From the NCBI RefSeq assembly GCF_011602085.1, contig NZ_JAAONY010000001.1, positions 1,488,001 through 1,552,000 of the forward strand: 64,000 bases of DNA, written 5' to 3'. Position numbers and translations under genes: made by a program. Shown here one piece after another: positions 45,972-55,530 of the stretch (the stretch's first letter is position 1; every line of letters starts with the position of its first letter). This DNA comes from Pseudoteredinibacter isoporae (GTDB lineage Bacteria > Pseudomonadota > Gammaproteobacteria > Pseudomonadales > Cellvibrionaceae). The notes beneath the pieces were generated by a model. The model saw only the letters and a program-made list of their open reading frames with translations. It was not told the origin of the DNA and searched no databases.

Positions 45972-47096
45972 TTAGATGTGTTGGCCGCGTAAATGGCGCA
46001 GTTGTTCTTTCAACAGATCCAGATAGGGTGCCTTGATCGCGTCAACGTATACATTGTGTTGATCTTCGCTGAATTCCAGTTGTTCAAGCACATGGCGATC
46101 TTCGAGCAAGCGCTTGTCCAGAAGCAGGCTGGCATGATCCAGTGCATCAAGTTGGCTGCGTTGTTGCTGGCTGTCGCGGTATGCGGCGAAAAGCTCGCTG
46201 TAGCTATCCCCTTCGGCGGGAGGCAGGATGGCCGCTTTAAAATGCAATTTAATCCCTTGGCGACTGCGCCCCAGGTCAACCAGTAACTTTGTCGAACAGA
46301 TCGCATTGAAGATGCCTTGATCGTTATCGTCTCTGCTGGGTTGACGAAATCCGCAGTGAAAGGAATCACCGTCCACCCAGAGTAACTCACCCTGATAGAG
46401 GTTCAATACCGTCTGTAGTTGCTGGTTGAATTCATCCAGCAATTCCTGCAATGCAGCCGCGCTGAGTTGCTTTTGCAGGCTGGCCAGATTGCCGCTTTGA
46501 ATTACCAGCCAGGCACAAATTGGAGCATTGCTGTGGGCGTCGTTTTCCGGTTCGCCATTAATGTCGGTGTCATGTTTGCGAACATGTCTGTTGTCTGTTG
46601 CTGTGCGTTGCGGATCCAGATACATATTGATCAGTGCGGCTGCCAGCAAAAGCAAGGCGAACAATTGCAAACCGTAAGCCTGGGGCTGCTGGCTGAGTTC
46701 CGAACTGTTCAGGCCAATCGTCACGTAGCCCGCGACGGAATCCTGCAAATTGATGGGGGCACTGAAACTTTGCTGGGCTTTGTCGGCCCCTTTTTGTCTG
46801 GCGGTTTTGCCGGCCTGCGCTAGCAATTTATTATCCACACTATGGAAGGTGACACTGGCAATGCCTTTTTCACTCTTGGTGTTTTCGGCCAATACCTGGA
46901 GGCTTACCCAGTCGCGGGTCATGGTTGGGTTTTCGGCCTGTTGGGCCAGCTTTCGAGCCAGCACTTCACCGTAGTGCTGGTTCAACTCAGCCTGTTGTTG
47001 CTGCAGTTGATTTTGATTGGCCCAGCTCAGAATCAGCACCGTAATAAAGGCGCCAAGCAAAAAAGCTGATAGCTTGGGAATCGGCGGGAGGCTCAT
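45972..47096 (-). CDS. YtjB/AhpA-type membrane protein with degenerate cyclase-like domain
   Basis: 374 residues. N-terminal membrane helix (about 8-28), periplasmic segment (30-135), second helix (142-160), then a cytoplasmic part. That part has LLDEFNQQLQTVLNLYQ and GELLWVDGDSFHCGF, which resemble the class III nucleotide-cyclase core (…FDKFIGDAVMAVF) without the second metal Asp and without the adenine-selective residues. Proteins of this kind lie beside serB in pseudomonads and enterics (YtjB/Smp). serB here is divergent, 272 bases away. A signalling or scaffold role is an inference; the cyclase likeness is by eye. Confidence 0.72.
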   Translation of the reverse strand: MSLPPIPKLSAFLLGAFITVLILSWANQNQLQQQQAELNQHYGEVLARKLAQQAENPTMTRDWVSLQVLAENTKSEKGIASVTFHSVDNKLLAQAGKTARQKGADKAQQSFSAPINLQDSVAGYVTIGLNSSELSQQPQAYGLQLFALLLLAAALINMYLDPQRTATDNRHVRKHDTDINGEPENDAHSNAPICAWLVIQSGNLASLQKQLSAAALQELLDEFNQQLQTVLNLYQGELLWVDGDSFHCGFRQPSRDDNDQGIFNAICSTKLLVDLGRSRQGIKLHFKAAILPPAEGDSYSELFAAYRDSQQQRSQLDALDHASLLLDKRLLEDRHVLEQLEFSEDQHNVYVDAIKAPYLDLLKEQLRHLRGQHI

Positions 47097-47368
47097 GAAT
47101 TAATCGTTACTTTTTGTTAAATCGTTTTTACTGATCAGGGCGTTGTTTAATTCAGCTCAAGGTTGTTTAACCTGACTCAGGTTTGCCGCTGCGATCATTA
47201 TATGATTGTGAATAACCTAGTATAGCGCGCAAATGTGAATCCCGGCTGGCTGGGATTATTCTAACCACTTGCCTGGACCTTGGCCATCATGGCGAATCTG
47301 GCAGTGGCGCTTTATAATGAGGCCGCCATTCATGGCAATATAAACAACAAACCATAGCAGAACATACC

Positions 47369-48379
47369 ATGAGCACAGCCGCTACACCTGTTTATCTGAG
47401 TCAAAGCAGTCAGCAATGTTCCTTGCTGCAGCAGTTTATTGAACGTCAGTCCCTGGAATTTGCCGGTGATTGTCAGCCAAGTGCCGAACAGGCGCGCCTT
47501 ATTATCATGTCCCCGGAATTCCAGTTGGATCAGCTGAGCAAGGCCTGGGCTGCTATTTCCGAATTGAGCCTGTCCGAGATCGCTATCGATAAGCTGGCCG
47601 ACCGAGCCTGGCAGCTGCCCTTGAGCGCGGCACTAAGTGCGCCGCAATTGGCCGTGTTAGAAGCATTGAAGCCTCGTCTTTTGGCTTTGGATATCGAGAT
47701 TAACTATCTGGCTGATGGCGTTGCGCCGTTTTTATCCAGTTCGGGAGCTTTGGCTTGCTTCGATATGGATTCGACGCTGATTCAGGTCGAGGTGATTGAT
47801 GAGTTGGCCAAAGCTGCCGGGGTGGGTGAGCAGGTTGCCGCTGTAACCGAAGCGGCTATGCGCGGTGAGCTGGATTTTCGTGAGAGCTTTATCCAGCGCA
47901 TGTCGACGCTCAAAGGGTTGGATGAGGCTGTACTGGCGGATATTGCGGCCAATATACCTTTGTCCCCGGGTATGCCTGAGTTGATTCGAGGCTTGAAGGA
48001 TTTGGGCTTTAAAACCGCTATTTTTTCCGGCGGTTTCGATTATTTTGCGGGGCAGCTGCAACAGCGTTTTGGTTTCGACCAGATTTTTGCCAATCGTTTG
48101 GATATCGTTGATGGCAAAGTAACGGGGCAGGCCAAAGGCGATATTGTTGATGCCGAGCGCAAAGCTCAATTGCTTGAGCAGTTGGCGAATGAATACGATT
48201 TGCCTATGTCCAGCACCATTGCGGTTGGTGATGGCGCCAACGATTTATTGATGTTGGCGAAAGCGGGCATGGGGGTGGCCTATCGAGCCAAGCCGATTGT
48301 TCGCGACCAAGCGCAATTCAGTATCAGTCAGTTGGGCCTGGATGCTGTGTTGTATTTACTGGGACAGAAAGAAGGCTGA
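47369..48379 (+). CDS. serB: Phosphoserine phosphatase
   Basis: 336 residues. HAD-superfamily phosphatase with FDMDSTLIQVEVIDELA (nucleophile Asp132, acid Asp134), SGGF at the motif II Ser, and VGDGANDLLML at the metal site. It catalyses the last step of serine synthesis. The N-terminal ~120 residues are an extra domain as in other gammaproteobacterial SerB. It converges on the fimX-like gene, with a hairpin between them. Confidence 0.95.
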   Translation: MSTAATPVYLSQSSQQCSLLQQFIERQSLEFAGDCQPSAEQARLIIMSPEFQLDQLSKAWAAISELSLSEIAIDKLADRAWQLPLSAALSAPQLAVLEALKPRLLALDIEINYLADGVAPFLSSSGALACFDMDSTLIQVEVIDELAKAAGVGEQVAAVTEAAMRGELDFRESFIQRMSTLKGLDEAVLADIAANIPLSPGMPELIRGLKDLGFKTAIFSGGFDYFAGQLQQRFGFDQIFANRLDIVDGKVTGQAKGDIVDAERKAQLLEQLANEYDLPMSSTIAVGDGANDLLMLAKAGMGVAYRAKPIVRDQAQFSISQLGLDAVLYLLGQKEG

Positions 48380-48408
48380 TCAGCCTGAAAGACGGAATGA
48401 CATAACAA

Positions 48409-48441
48409 CATGGGTGGCGCTTTGGCCGCCCATTTTGCCAT
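48409..48441. terminator. Probable terminator between serB and the fimX-like gene
   Basis: TGGGTGGC and GCCGCCCA flank a short loop with one G-U pair, and TTTT follows on the plus strand. Confidence 0.45.
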
Positions 48442-48445
48442 TCAT

Positions 48446-50515
48446 TTAGCCATCCATTGTGAAATCGTATTCCATCGCGGGTGCCGGCGCTTGCAAATAG
48501 TGCCCTTGAATATAGTGCACACCTGCCTGCCATAGGCTGGAAAGAATACTGGCGTTTTCAACTTGCGGGATAAAACTGGTTTTGCCAGCTTCATGCAGCT
48601 CGCCAAGTAAGGCAATCAATGCATCCGGGCTCTGATTGTTGTTCTGGATATCCATCGCAAAAGAGCCATCCACTTTATACAGGTCCGTTTCCAAATGCTT
48701 GATGGTATTGGATGGGTTCAGTGAGCAGCCGAAATTGGTGATGACACAGCTGGCCTTGATGCCTTGAACTTCCTTGATAAAACTCTGGGTTTCTTTGAGG
48801 TTTTGGTTGGCATCTTTTTCGCTGATTTGAAATGCGACACTGTTGGCGCCAATTTTCGCGGCTTGTAAAACCCGGCTTACCCAGCTGATCAGAGTACGGT
48901 CCTGTATGGATTCCGCGCTAACAGTGATCATTAGCTTGGTCTTGGGGCTTTGACTGCGCTGCTTGGCGAGAGTCTTCATGGATTCCAGAATCACCCAGCG
49001 ATCCAGCTTGGTGGCACTGCCAATGGATTTTGCCAGATCCAGAAAGTGGGCCGGGGAAATTTCTTCGCCATGCTCGTCCAGCATGCGCAGCAAGACTTCG
49101 TAAAATTCTTCGCCCGAGCCACGCAGGGAGATTACCGGCTGGAACAAGAGGCGGAAGCGACCTTGGGCGATGGCTTTTTGAATGTCATCGGCGTTGGTTT
49201 TTTCCGAACCCACCCGTTTGGGCTCGTAAATCTTGATCTTTGGCGCGTCTTCACTCTCCTCACTGCGGATGCTGTTGATGGCTTCCGCCGCCTGATCAAT
49301 TACGGTATCGCTGTCGCTGGAATTTTCATTGACCACTGCAACGCCAATGCTGGCATTGACCTGAACCGTTTTATTGTTGGCTTCGATAATGCTGTCACCG
49401 CAACTCTTCAGAATGCTTTCACAGCATTTTTGTACGGCGTCCATGGTGGGCAGATGACTGAGAACCATAAAGGCGTCATCCGCAAAACGAGTCAGAATAT
49501 CTTTTTCGCCAAGGCAGGGCAGGATCAGCTCGGCAATTTGCTTGAGCACATCGTCACTGGCACTCAGGCCAACCTTCGGTTGTACCTGTTCAAAGAAATT
49601 GTCGATCTCAATCAGCATCACAAAGGCTTTTGGCGCTTCGGTGTTCAGCAGCTGATTGAGATGCTTACTCATGTACTGGCGATTGTAGAGACCGGTACCA
49701 TGGTCGAGCTGCTTCATCTTTTGCATCTCTTCGACCATGTCCTGATCCTGGACATTGCTCTGGGTGCGCAGCTCGATACAGGGTTCTTCTTCAAAGCGGC
49801 CATGGTTCAATGAAACCAGCAATTCCTGAATGCTGTCATCGGAACAAACGCAACGCAGTTTGTACTGCTGTTGTTCCAGCTCACCGCCTTGCAGTGTGAA
49901 TTCCTGCAAAAAAGATTTTACTTCGGCTTGTTGGGACTCTTCCACCAGATCAATTACCGGGGTGCATTCCACCTCTTCGGCGTCTTGATACTTCAGCAAC
50001 TCAGCAAAGGATTTGTTGACGTAGAGGCAGAGGCCATCCTGAATAAATGCAATACCATCGCGGGAACTGTCGAGCAGTTCATGGGCACGTTGTTCGGCCT
50101 CCCGGCGTTTTTTATCGGACTGAATGCGTTGCTGCCGCTGGCGTCGGTTTTCAACTTCGCGGTCGATAACCAACAGCAAGTGTTGATCCTGATCGAGCTG
50201 AACCACATCACTGGCGCCACGTTTCATGCCTTCAACGGCAATGTGGCTGCCTTCGCGATCGCTCTGGAGAATAACTGGCACGTCTTTATTGTGACGGCGG
50301 ATGGCTTGAATGCAGTGGTCGACATCGGCGGCACTGTCTTCAGCAATCAGGAGTTCCCAGTTCTGCTCTTGCAGCTGGGCTTCCATGGTTTCGGCTGTGA
50401 CCAGCTGGGCACGAACGTTTTTGCCTGCGTTGTGCAGCATACTAATCAGGCGTTCTGCTTCGCTCTCTGAGTCATTAAGAATCAGTAGCCGTAATGTCTG
50501 GTCAGATATCATCAT
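48446..50515 (-). CDS. fimX: FimX-like c-di-GMP receptor (REC-PAS-GGDEF-EAL, degenerate)
   Basis: 689 residues, close to the 691 of P. aeruginosa FimX, with the same order: REC-like domain (1-125), PAS (about 140-260), GGDEF (about 270-435) and EAL (about 440-689). The GGDEF site reads ADDAF and the EAL site reads EVLLR, so cyclase activity should be lost and phosphodiesterase activity weak or absent. FimX binds c-di-GMP through the EAL domain and drives polar type IV pilus assembly and twitching. Its neighbours serB and a PilZ-like gene are the same as in Pseudomonas (PA4958-PA4960). No pilus genes lie in this window. Confidence 0.88.
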   Translation of the reverse strand: MMISDQTLRLLILNDSESEAERLISMLHNAGKNVRAQLVTAETMEAQLQEQNWELLIAEDSAADVDHCIQAIRRHNKDVPVILQSDREGSHIAVEGMKRGASDVVQLDQDQHLLLVIDREVENRRQRQQRIQSDKKRREAEQRAHELLDSSRDGIAFIQDGLCLYVNKSFAELLKYQDAEEVECTPVIDLVEESQQAEVKSFLQEFTLQGGELEQQQYKLRCVCSDDSIQELLVSLNHGRFEEEPCIELRTQSNVQDQDMVEEMQKMKQLDHGTGLYNRQYMSKHLNQLLNTEAPKAFVMLIEIDNFFEQVQPKVGLSASDDVLKQIAELILPCLGEKDILTRFADDAFMVLSHLPTMDAVQKCCESILKSCGDSIIEANNKTVQVNASIGVAVVNENSSDSDTVIDQAAEAINSIRSEESEDAPKIKIYEPKRVGSEKTNADDIQKAIAQGRFRLLFQPVISLRGSGEEFYEVLLRMLDEHGEEISPAHFLDLAKSIGSATKLDRWVILESMKTLAKQRSQSPKTKLMITVSAESIQDRTLISWVSRVLQAAKIGANSVAFQISEKDANQNLKETQSFIKEVQGIKASCVITNFGCSLNPSNTIKHLETDLYKVDGSFAMDIQNNNQSPDALIALLGELHEAGKTSFIPQVENASILSSLWQAGVHYIQGHYLQAPAPAMEYDFTMDG

Positions 50516-50649
50516 CGTCCATTAAAACTCGGGGCAAGTACTACTCAAAACATTGCCGAAACCCCTGTACAAGGGGGGCTAATACTAACCCATCAACTTG
50601 CGAGGCGAAACCCACTACATAAGGGTATTTTTTGTTTTTGAGAAGGTGT

Positions 50650-52380
50650 TTAGCCTGTCTCCAGAGTCCTGAACTCAAACTGACTGATCGCGCCAGTGTC
50701 CATGGTTTTTCTGGTAAGTTGAATGGTCTTCTCGTCACCGCGTCGGTTCAAGCGGACTTTTTGGCCTTCCTGGAAGGGTACAGATGGCGTCAATAAGCTC
50801 GTTTTACGTCGCAGGCTCTTTTGCTCGGGCAAAAAGAACACACGCATATAATCGGCATTATCTCCGCTTTTATGAATTAAAGACGCCCCAAAGGGACTGG
50901 CAAGTGCAGATAAAAGTTCCACTCCGAAGGAGCTGGAGCCGCGACTTTGGCGAACCCAGCGAATAATACCCAATGTCCAGGAGGTTGCTCCGGGTTCCTT
51001 GAGGGCAATTAATTCACCGGATTTCAGGGATTTGGGCACATCTTCCTGCCATTGCAGGCAGTAGCCACCCTGACTGCGATCTTCGCTGATCACGGTACTG
51101 ACTGGAAACTTGTCTTTGGCCTGCTCGTGCTCGCGTTTGGCCAGTTGGGTTTCGATGTCCAGTGTCGAGAAGATCAGTGGATCGAAGTTGCGGCCAGATC
51201 CGACACCGGCATCGAAAGCATTTGACCAGGGGTCGTCGCTGATTTTCTCATCGGCCTGCCCTTTCAGATAGGGGTTGCCTTCCTGTTGCAGGTTGACCTT
51301 GCCCGAGCTCAACACAAAGCTTTCGAAGGGTATACCGCCGCTCAAGTGGAAATGAATGCTGCTGATGCCCACGACCACCTGTAGTTCCTGCTTGTAGCTC
51401 ACTCGTTCGTGGGAGCGGTGGTACTGTGTACTCCAGGCTTTAATCAGGTGAGACAGCAGGGAGCTGTTGATGCCTTTGGGAATGGTCAGCACATCACCGC
51501 CTTCCAGCTTTCCCTCCAGTTGCTTGTCCAGCAGTGAAAGAAGTTGTGATACATCCACTTCGAGGCAATCCCCTTGTTCGGCAATGGGGATCAGGCTTTT
51601 GGGGCTCGGTGGACGGTCGCTCTGGGGATTTACCAGAAATATGGCATTGCCGCTGGCATTGTAAGGGCGCAAGCGGATAAAGCCCGACCACAGTTCAAGC
51701 AGCTTATAGCTGGTGGAAACATCAAACTGGCGAAGTTTATTGGGATTGGCGCAGGCCAGCAGCAGTGTTCGCTGATAGGCCTCGCGAATCGTGCTTTGTT
51801 GAATATGGGTAAGCAATTCGTCCGCGACGGGCAATTGATCCAGAGCGGTGCTTTGTGCGACCTGATACAGGCTGTGCAGGCTGAGCCAGAGCCCAGGAGT
51901 GGTGGTGGCGTACAGTTGATAGCTGCGCATCAGTTGGATGCCCAGGCCATTAATGGCGCGATGCAGGGCCATAGTCAGCGCTTGAGCATGAGGGCTTTCC
52001 GGATTGCCATCATTCAGCTTTTCATCACAGGCAATATCCCGTGCAACCACACAGTAGCCATGGGTGATGTGTTTTTGCAGCGCCAGAGCGACGATGGCCG
52101 CTTTCATGGCATCGTCCGGCAGCACCACAGGTTTGTTCAAAAAGCTCTGGGACAGCCCCTCAATGCAACGCTGCACATAAGGGCGCAGGCTTTCCAGCAT
52201 GGCCAGACGTTGATTGGGCTTGGCTTGCAGGCGGGCGATTTCAGGGAGTGCTTTGTACAGGATAACGCTGGTGTGATTGACCCGGGTGGCGGGCAGACTG
52301 TCGGCCCACGCCGCAACATCCTGGGGGCGTGAGCTTTTGCAAAAGCTCAGCGATTCCAAGTCCTGTGGTGGCAATTTCAT
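50650..52380 (-). CDS. Cytoplasmic protein with C-terminal PilZ-like domain, next to fimX
   Basis: 576 residues from ATG 52380 (MKLPPQDLESL); an in-frame ATG at 52440 would add 20 residues but has no better ribosome site. The long N-terminal region (1-420) is helical with no motif I know. Near 440-560 a PilZ-like strand pattern is visible: EDRSQGGYCL (DxSxxG), GELIAL, and IIRWVRQSRGSSSFGVELLS. The preceding RxxxR motif that grips c-di-GMP is not clear, so binding is uncertain. It is the homologue by position of PA4958, upstream of fimX in the same direction (134 bases), and may act with it in c-di-GMP signalling. Confidence 0.75.
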   Translation of the reverse strand: MKLPPQDLESLSFCKSSRPQDVAAWADSLPATRVNHTSVILYKALPEIARLQAKPNQRLAMLESLRPYVQRCIEGLSQSFLNKPVVLPDDAMKAAIVALALQKHITHGYCVVARDIACDEKLNDGNPESPHAQALTMALHRAINGLGIQLMRSYQLYATTTPGLWLSLHSLYQVAQSTALDQLPVADELLTHIQQSTIREAYQRTLLLACANPNKLRQFDVSTSYKLLELWSGFIRLRPYNASGNAIFLVNPQSDRPPSPKSLIPIAEQGDCLEVDVSQLLSLLDKQLEGKLEGGDVLTIPKGINSSLLSHLIKAWSTQYHRSHERVSYKQELQVVVGISSIHFHLSGGIPFESFVLSSGKVNLQQEGNPYLKGQADEKISDDPWSNAFDAGVGSGRNFDPLIFSTLDIETQLAKREHEQAKDKFPVSTVISEDRSQGGYCLQWQEDVPKSLKSGELIALKEPGATSWTLGIIRWVRQSRGSSSFGVELLSALASPFGASLIHKSGDNADYMRVFFLPEQKSLRRKTSLLTPSVPFQEGQKVRLNRRGDEKTIQLTRKTMDTGAISQFEFRTLETG

Positions 52381-52563
52381 TTGCCCGAACAATCTCATTG
52401 CAATTACGACAGCGCTCATTGACAACCCGGCGATTCCCATTTGATGCTTTTTGTTTTCGCACCTTGATAATTTCTTATCTAAGTAGCAGCAGCTATTCAG
52501 CGTACATTCAATAGGCTGCTACTCAGCTTTTCTATTTTATGTGAAGCTTATCACAATAATAGA

Positions 52564-53577
52564 CTAAACTATGGGAGTTTTTGCAGCTTTGCCGGGTATT
52601 TCCTGAGTAAGAAGTGGAACCAAGTAACCGGGCAGCTCGGCCCTTAGTTCATAGTAGAGTCGGCGAGCGTCCTCATCCTCAACCTGAAAATGCGCAGCCC
52701 CCTGCACCTTATCGAGCTGATGCAGGTAGTAAGGTTGAATATGGCTTTCAAAGAGTGCTTCGCTCAGTTCCGCCAGAATCCCACTGTTGTCATTGATTCC
52801 CTTGAGAAGAACGGATTGATTGAACAGGCGTACATCGGCGTCTTTCAGCCGCTTGCAAGCGTGTCTGAGCTCGGTTGATATTTCCTGGGGGTGGTTGATA
52901 TGCAATACCATTGAGGTTTGCAAGTGCTCACTGTTGAGCCAGCTTAGCAGCTTTTCATCCACCCGGCTGGGGAGCACCACGGGCAGGCGGCTGTGGATAC
53001 GCAGGCGCTTGATATGAGGAATATCCTTGAGCTGCTCTGCCAGCCAGGACAGTTGTTTATCGCTCTGGCTGAGAGGATCACCACCGCTGAGAATGACTTC
53101 GCTGAGGCTATGATCCTGAGCGATATAGTCCACGGCCTCCAGCCACTGTTTGCGTCCCAAATGATGATCCTGATAAGGAAAGTGACGGCGGAAACAGTAG
53201 CGGCAGTTAATCGCGCATTGATTGCTCGCCATCAGCAACAGTCGGCCTTTGTACTTATGGATGACGCCTGGCCTTGGGTTGAATTGGTCGCTTTCCATGA
53301 GCGGTTCGCTGCTGTAACCCTCGGCTTTGATGGTTTCGGCGATACCGGGCAGCACTTGCAACAGCAGGGGATCATTGGGGTTGCCCGGTTCCATCAGGCT
53401 GGCGAAATGCCGGGTAACCCGAACTTCAAATTGTTCAGCGGCTTCCTGACTTAGTTGCTCCGGGCTCAGGTTCAGCAATTCGGCCAGCTCGGACGGCTTC
53501 TTGATTAAATCCTGCAACGCCTGTTGCCAGCTCTGGGGGCTGGGCTCGAGTTGGAGGGTGGGCAGGATTGTGTTCAT
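52564..53577 (-). CDS. epmB: EF-P lysine 2,3-aminomutase-like EpmB
   Basis: 337 residues from ATG 53577; a TTG at 53601 would add 8. Radical SAM enzyme with CAINCRYCF, which holds the 4Fe-4S cluster (CxxxCxxC), and a C-terminal PLP lysine region. It turns (S)-alpha-lysine into (R)-beta-lysine for transfer to EF-P Lys34. The EF-P gene (efp) is divergent, 183 bases away, and epmA follows efp, so two of the three modification genes are together. EpmC is not in this window. Confidence 0.95.
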   Translation of the reverse strand: MNTILPTLQLEPSPQSWQQALQDLIKKPSELAELLNLSPEQLSQEAAEQFEVRVTRHFASLMEPGNPNDPLLLQVLPGIAETIKAEGYSSEPLMESDQFNPRPGVIHKYKGRLLLMASNQCAINCRYCFRRHFPYQDHHLGRKQWLEAVDYIAQDHSLSEVILSGGDPLSQSDKQLSWLAEQLKDIPHIKRLRIHSRLPVVLPSRVDEKLLSWLNSEHLQTSMVLHINHPQEISTELRHACKRLKDADVRLFNQSVLLKGINDNSGILAELSEALFESHIQPYYLHQLDKVQGAAHFQVEDEDARRLYYELRAELPGYLVPLLTQEIPGKAAKTPIV

Positions 53578-53666
53578 AGTTTTCAGGACATTTGCGTACA
53601 ACAGGGGCGCATTGTAGCAGTTCTGCCAGATACCGGGTGGCCCTCGAACTGCAGAGCAATGCTGGG

Positions 53667-53672
53667 TATAAT
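53667..53672 (+). promoter_or_regulatory. efp: -10 element of the efp promoter
   Basis: A perfect TATAAT lies 89 bases before the efp ATG; no good -35 is visible upstream of it. Confidence 0.5.
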
Positions 53673-53760
53673 GGCCGGCTTTTACGCTCGATCCCCCGTG
53701 TTAGCCAAGCGGCTTGGGGTTGATCGAGGCAAGCCTTGAACATGAGATTTGGGAACAACC

Positions 53761-54330
53761 ATGGCAAATTACTCCACTAATGAATTTCGTAGCGGCCTGA
53801 AAGTGATGCTGGACGGCGAGCCATGCTCAATTCTGGATAATGAATTCGTAAAACCTGGTAAAGGTCAGGCCTTTAACCGTGTAAAACTGCGTAACCTGAA
53901 TTCTGGTCGCGTATGGGAGCGTACCTTTAAGTCGGGTGAGAGCCTGGAAGGCGCCGATGTGATGGATTACGACATGGAATACCTGTACTCCGATGGTGAG
54001 TTCTGGCATTTCATGGATCCAAACAGCTATGAACAGCATCAGGCAGATGAAAAGGCCGTTGGTGATGCCGCCAAGTGGTTGCGTGAGCAAGATACGGTGA
54101 CGGTAACCTTGTATAACGGTTCTCCTTTGGCCATCACTCCGCCAAACCACGTTGAGCTGGAAATTACTGAAACGGATCCAGGCCTGAAAGGTGACACCGC
54201 GCAAGGTGGAACCAAGCCGGCAACACTGTCTACCGGCGCGGTTGTTAAAGTGCCTCTGTTCTTGTCTCAGGGTGAGAAGGTTCGTGTGGATACTCGTACC
54301 GGTGAATACCTGGGTCGCGCGAAGGACTGA
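53761..54330 (+). CDS. efp: Elongation factor P
   Basis: 189 residues from ATG 53761; four extra codons upstream are not needed. Three domains as usual: the KOW-like N-domain with the modified Lys34 (VKPGKGQAF), the OB domain (about 65-125) and the C-domain. It relieves ribosome stalling at proline runs. Lys34 and the neighbouring EpmA and EpmB genes show that beta-lysylation, not rhamnosylation or the aminopentanol-type, is used here. Confidence 0.97.
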   Translation: MANYSTNEFRSGLKVMLDGEPCSILDNEFVKPGKGQAFNRVKLRNLNSGRVWERTFKSGESLEGADVMDYDMEYLYSDGEFWHFMDPNSYEQHQADEKAVGDAAKWLREQDTVTVTLYNGSPLAITPPNHVELEITETDPGLKGDTAQGGTKPATLSTGAVVKVPLFLSQGEKVRVDTRTGEYLGRAKD

Positions 54331-54413
54331 TTGATCAAGGTCCATATGATTAGGACCTAATCAAGGATTTAAGCGCTGTCCGGCACCCATTTGGGTTTTG
54401 ACACGCAGTAGAT

Positions 54414-54446
54414 AACAGGCCAGCGCTTATGCTGGCCTGTTTGTTT
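54414..54446 (+). terminator. Rho-independent terminator after efp
   Basis: AACAGGCCAGC and GCTGGCCTGTT flank a 6-base loop, ending TTTG-TTTT; epmA starts 49 bases later, so it has its own start or read-through. Confidence 0.88.
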
Positions 54447-54494
54447 TCAGCGGCTAGTTTTTCAGTAATACCGCACTCCATCAGGATTGAGTCC

Positions 54495-55505
54495 ATGAGT
54501 TCTCAGGATTGGCAACCCAATGCAAATACCGGGATGTTGCGCCTTCGAGGTGCTATCAATCGAGCTGTGCGCGACTTTTTTCATCAGCGCGAAGTGTTGG
54601 AGGTGGAAACGCCTTTGTTGGCGCAGCACCCTGTCAGCGATCCGTATATTGAGTGCTTGAGCTGTTTACATCAGGGGCAGCCTTATTATCTGCAAAGTTC
54701 TCCAGAATACGCCATGAAGCGAATGCTCGCCGCTGGCTGTGGTGATATTTACAGTCTGGCGAAAGTGTTTCGAGCTGGCGAGAGTGGTCGGCGACACAAT
54801 GTCGAGTTCACCATGTTGGAGTGGTATCGCAAAGGCTTTGATGATCGCCAGTTGATGGCCGAACTGGAAAACCTGATACAGGAATTGGTGCCGATCTTTT
54901 CCGGATACGATGGCCGTGTCTTGGGAGAAAGTACCACGGAAGCGTGCTCAACTCTCCCTGTGCGTTATAAAAGTTATGGCGATTTATTTAATGAGCATTT
55001 GGCTATTAATCCCCATGAGGCCAGCCTGGCTGATTTGCAAGATTGCATTGATCAACACTTGGATATGGGCGATTACCGCTGTGAAGATATCAGCACGGCG
55101 CTGGATGTTTTAATCAGCCAATACATCGAACCCCTGTTACCAGGCCTGGTGTTTATTTATGACTACCCGGCTTGCCAAGCGGCCTTGGCTAGAGTCATGC
55201 CTGATGAGCAGGGACAGCTCGTTGCAAAACGCTTTGAAGTATTTATCGATGGCATGGAACTGGCCAATGGTTACTGGGAATTGCAGGATGCAAAAGAGCA
55301 AAGGGCGCGTTTTCTGGCGGACAACCAACAGCGTCGAAACAGCGCATTGCCGGAAGTCAGTATTGATGAGCGCCTATTGGCGGCGATGGAATCGGGATTG
55401 CCGGATTGTGCGGGCGTGGCATTGGGGATGGATCGTTTACTGCTGCAGCTTAGCGAAGCTGAGCATATTTCCGAAGTGCTCAGCTTCGCCTGGCCCAGAG
55501 CCTAG
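54495..55505 (+). CDS. epmA: EF-P--(R)-beta-lysine ligase EpmA
   Basis: 336 residues from ATG 54495; an upstream in-frame start gives an implausible hydrophobic leader. It is a truncated class II lysyl-tRNA synthetase paralogue without the anticodon-binding domain: motif 2 reads VFRAGESGRRHNVEFTMLEW and motif 3 GVALGMDRLLLQL. It attaches (R)-beta-lysine, made by EpmB, to Lys34 of EF-P. Confidence 0.96.
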   Translation: MSSQDWQPNANTGMLRLRGAINRAVRDFFHQREVLEVETPLLAQHPVSDPYIECLSCLHQGQPYYLQSSPEYAMKRMLAAGCGDIYSLAKVFRAGESGRRHNVEFTMLEWYRKGFDDRQLMAELENLIQELVPIFSGYDGRVLGESTTEACSTLPVRYKSYGDLFNEHLAINPHEASLADLQDCIDQHLDMGDYRCEDISTALDVLISQYIEPLLPGLVFIYDYPACQAALARVMPDEQGQLVAKRFEVFIDGMELANGYWELQDAKEQRARFLADNQQRRNSALPEVSIDERLLAAMESGLPDCAGVALGMDRLLLQLSEAEHISEVLSFAWPRA

Positions 55506-55530
55506 CCTCTGGGCAGAGGCATTCAAACAA

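Noticed and set aside
48950-50470. Two long plus-strand open frames over the fimX-like gene
   Set aside because: Shadows; the minus-strand product has four coherent domains.
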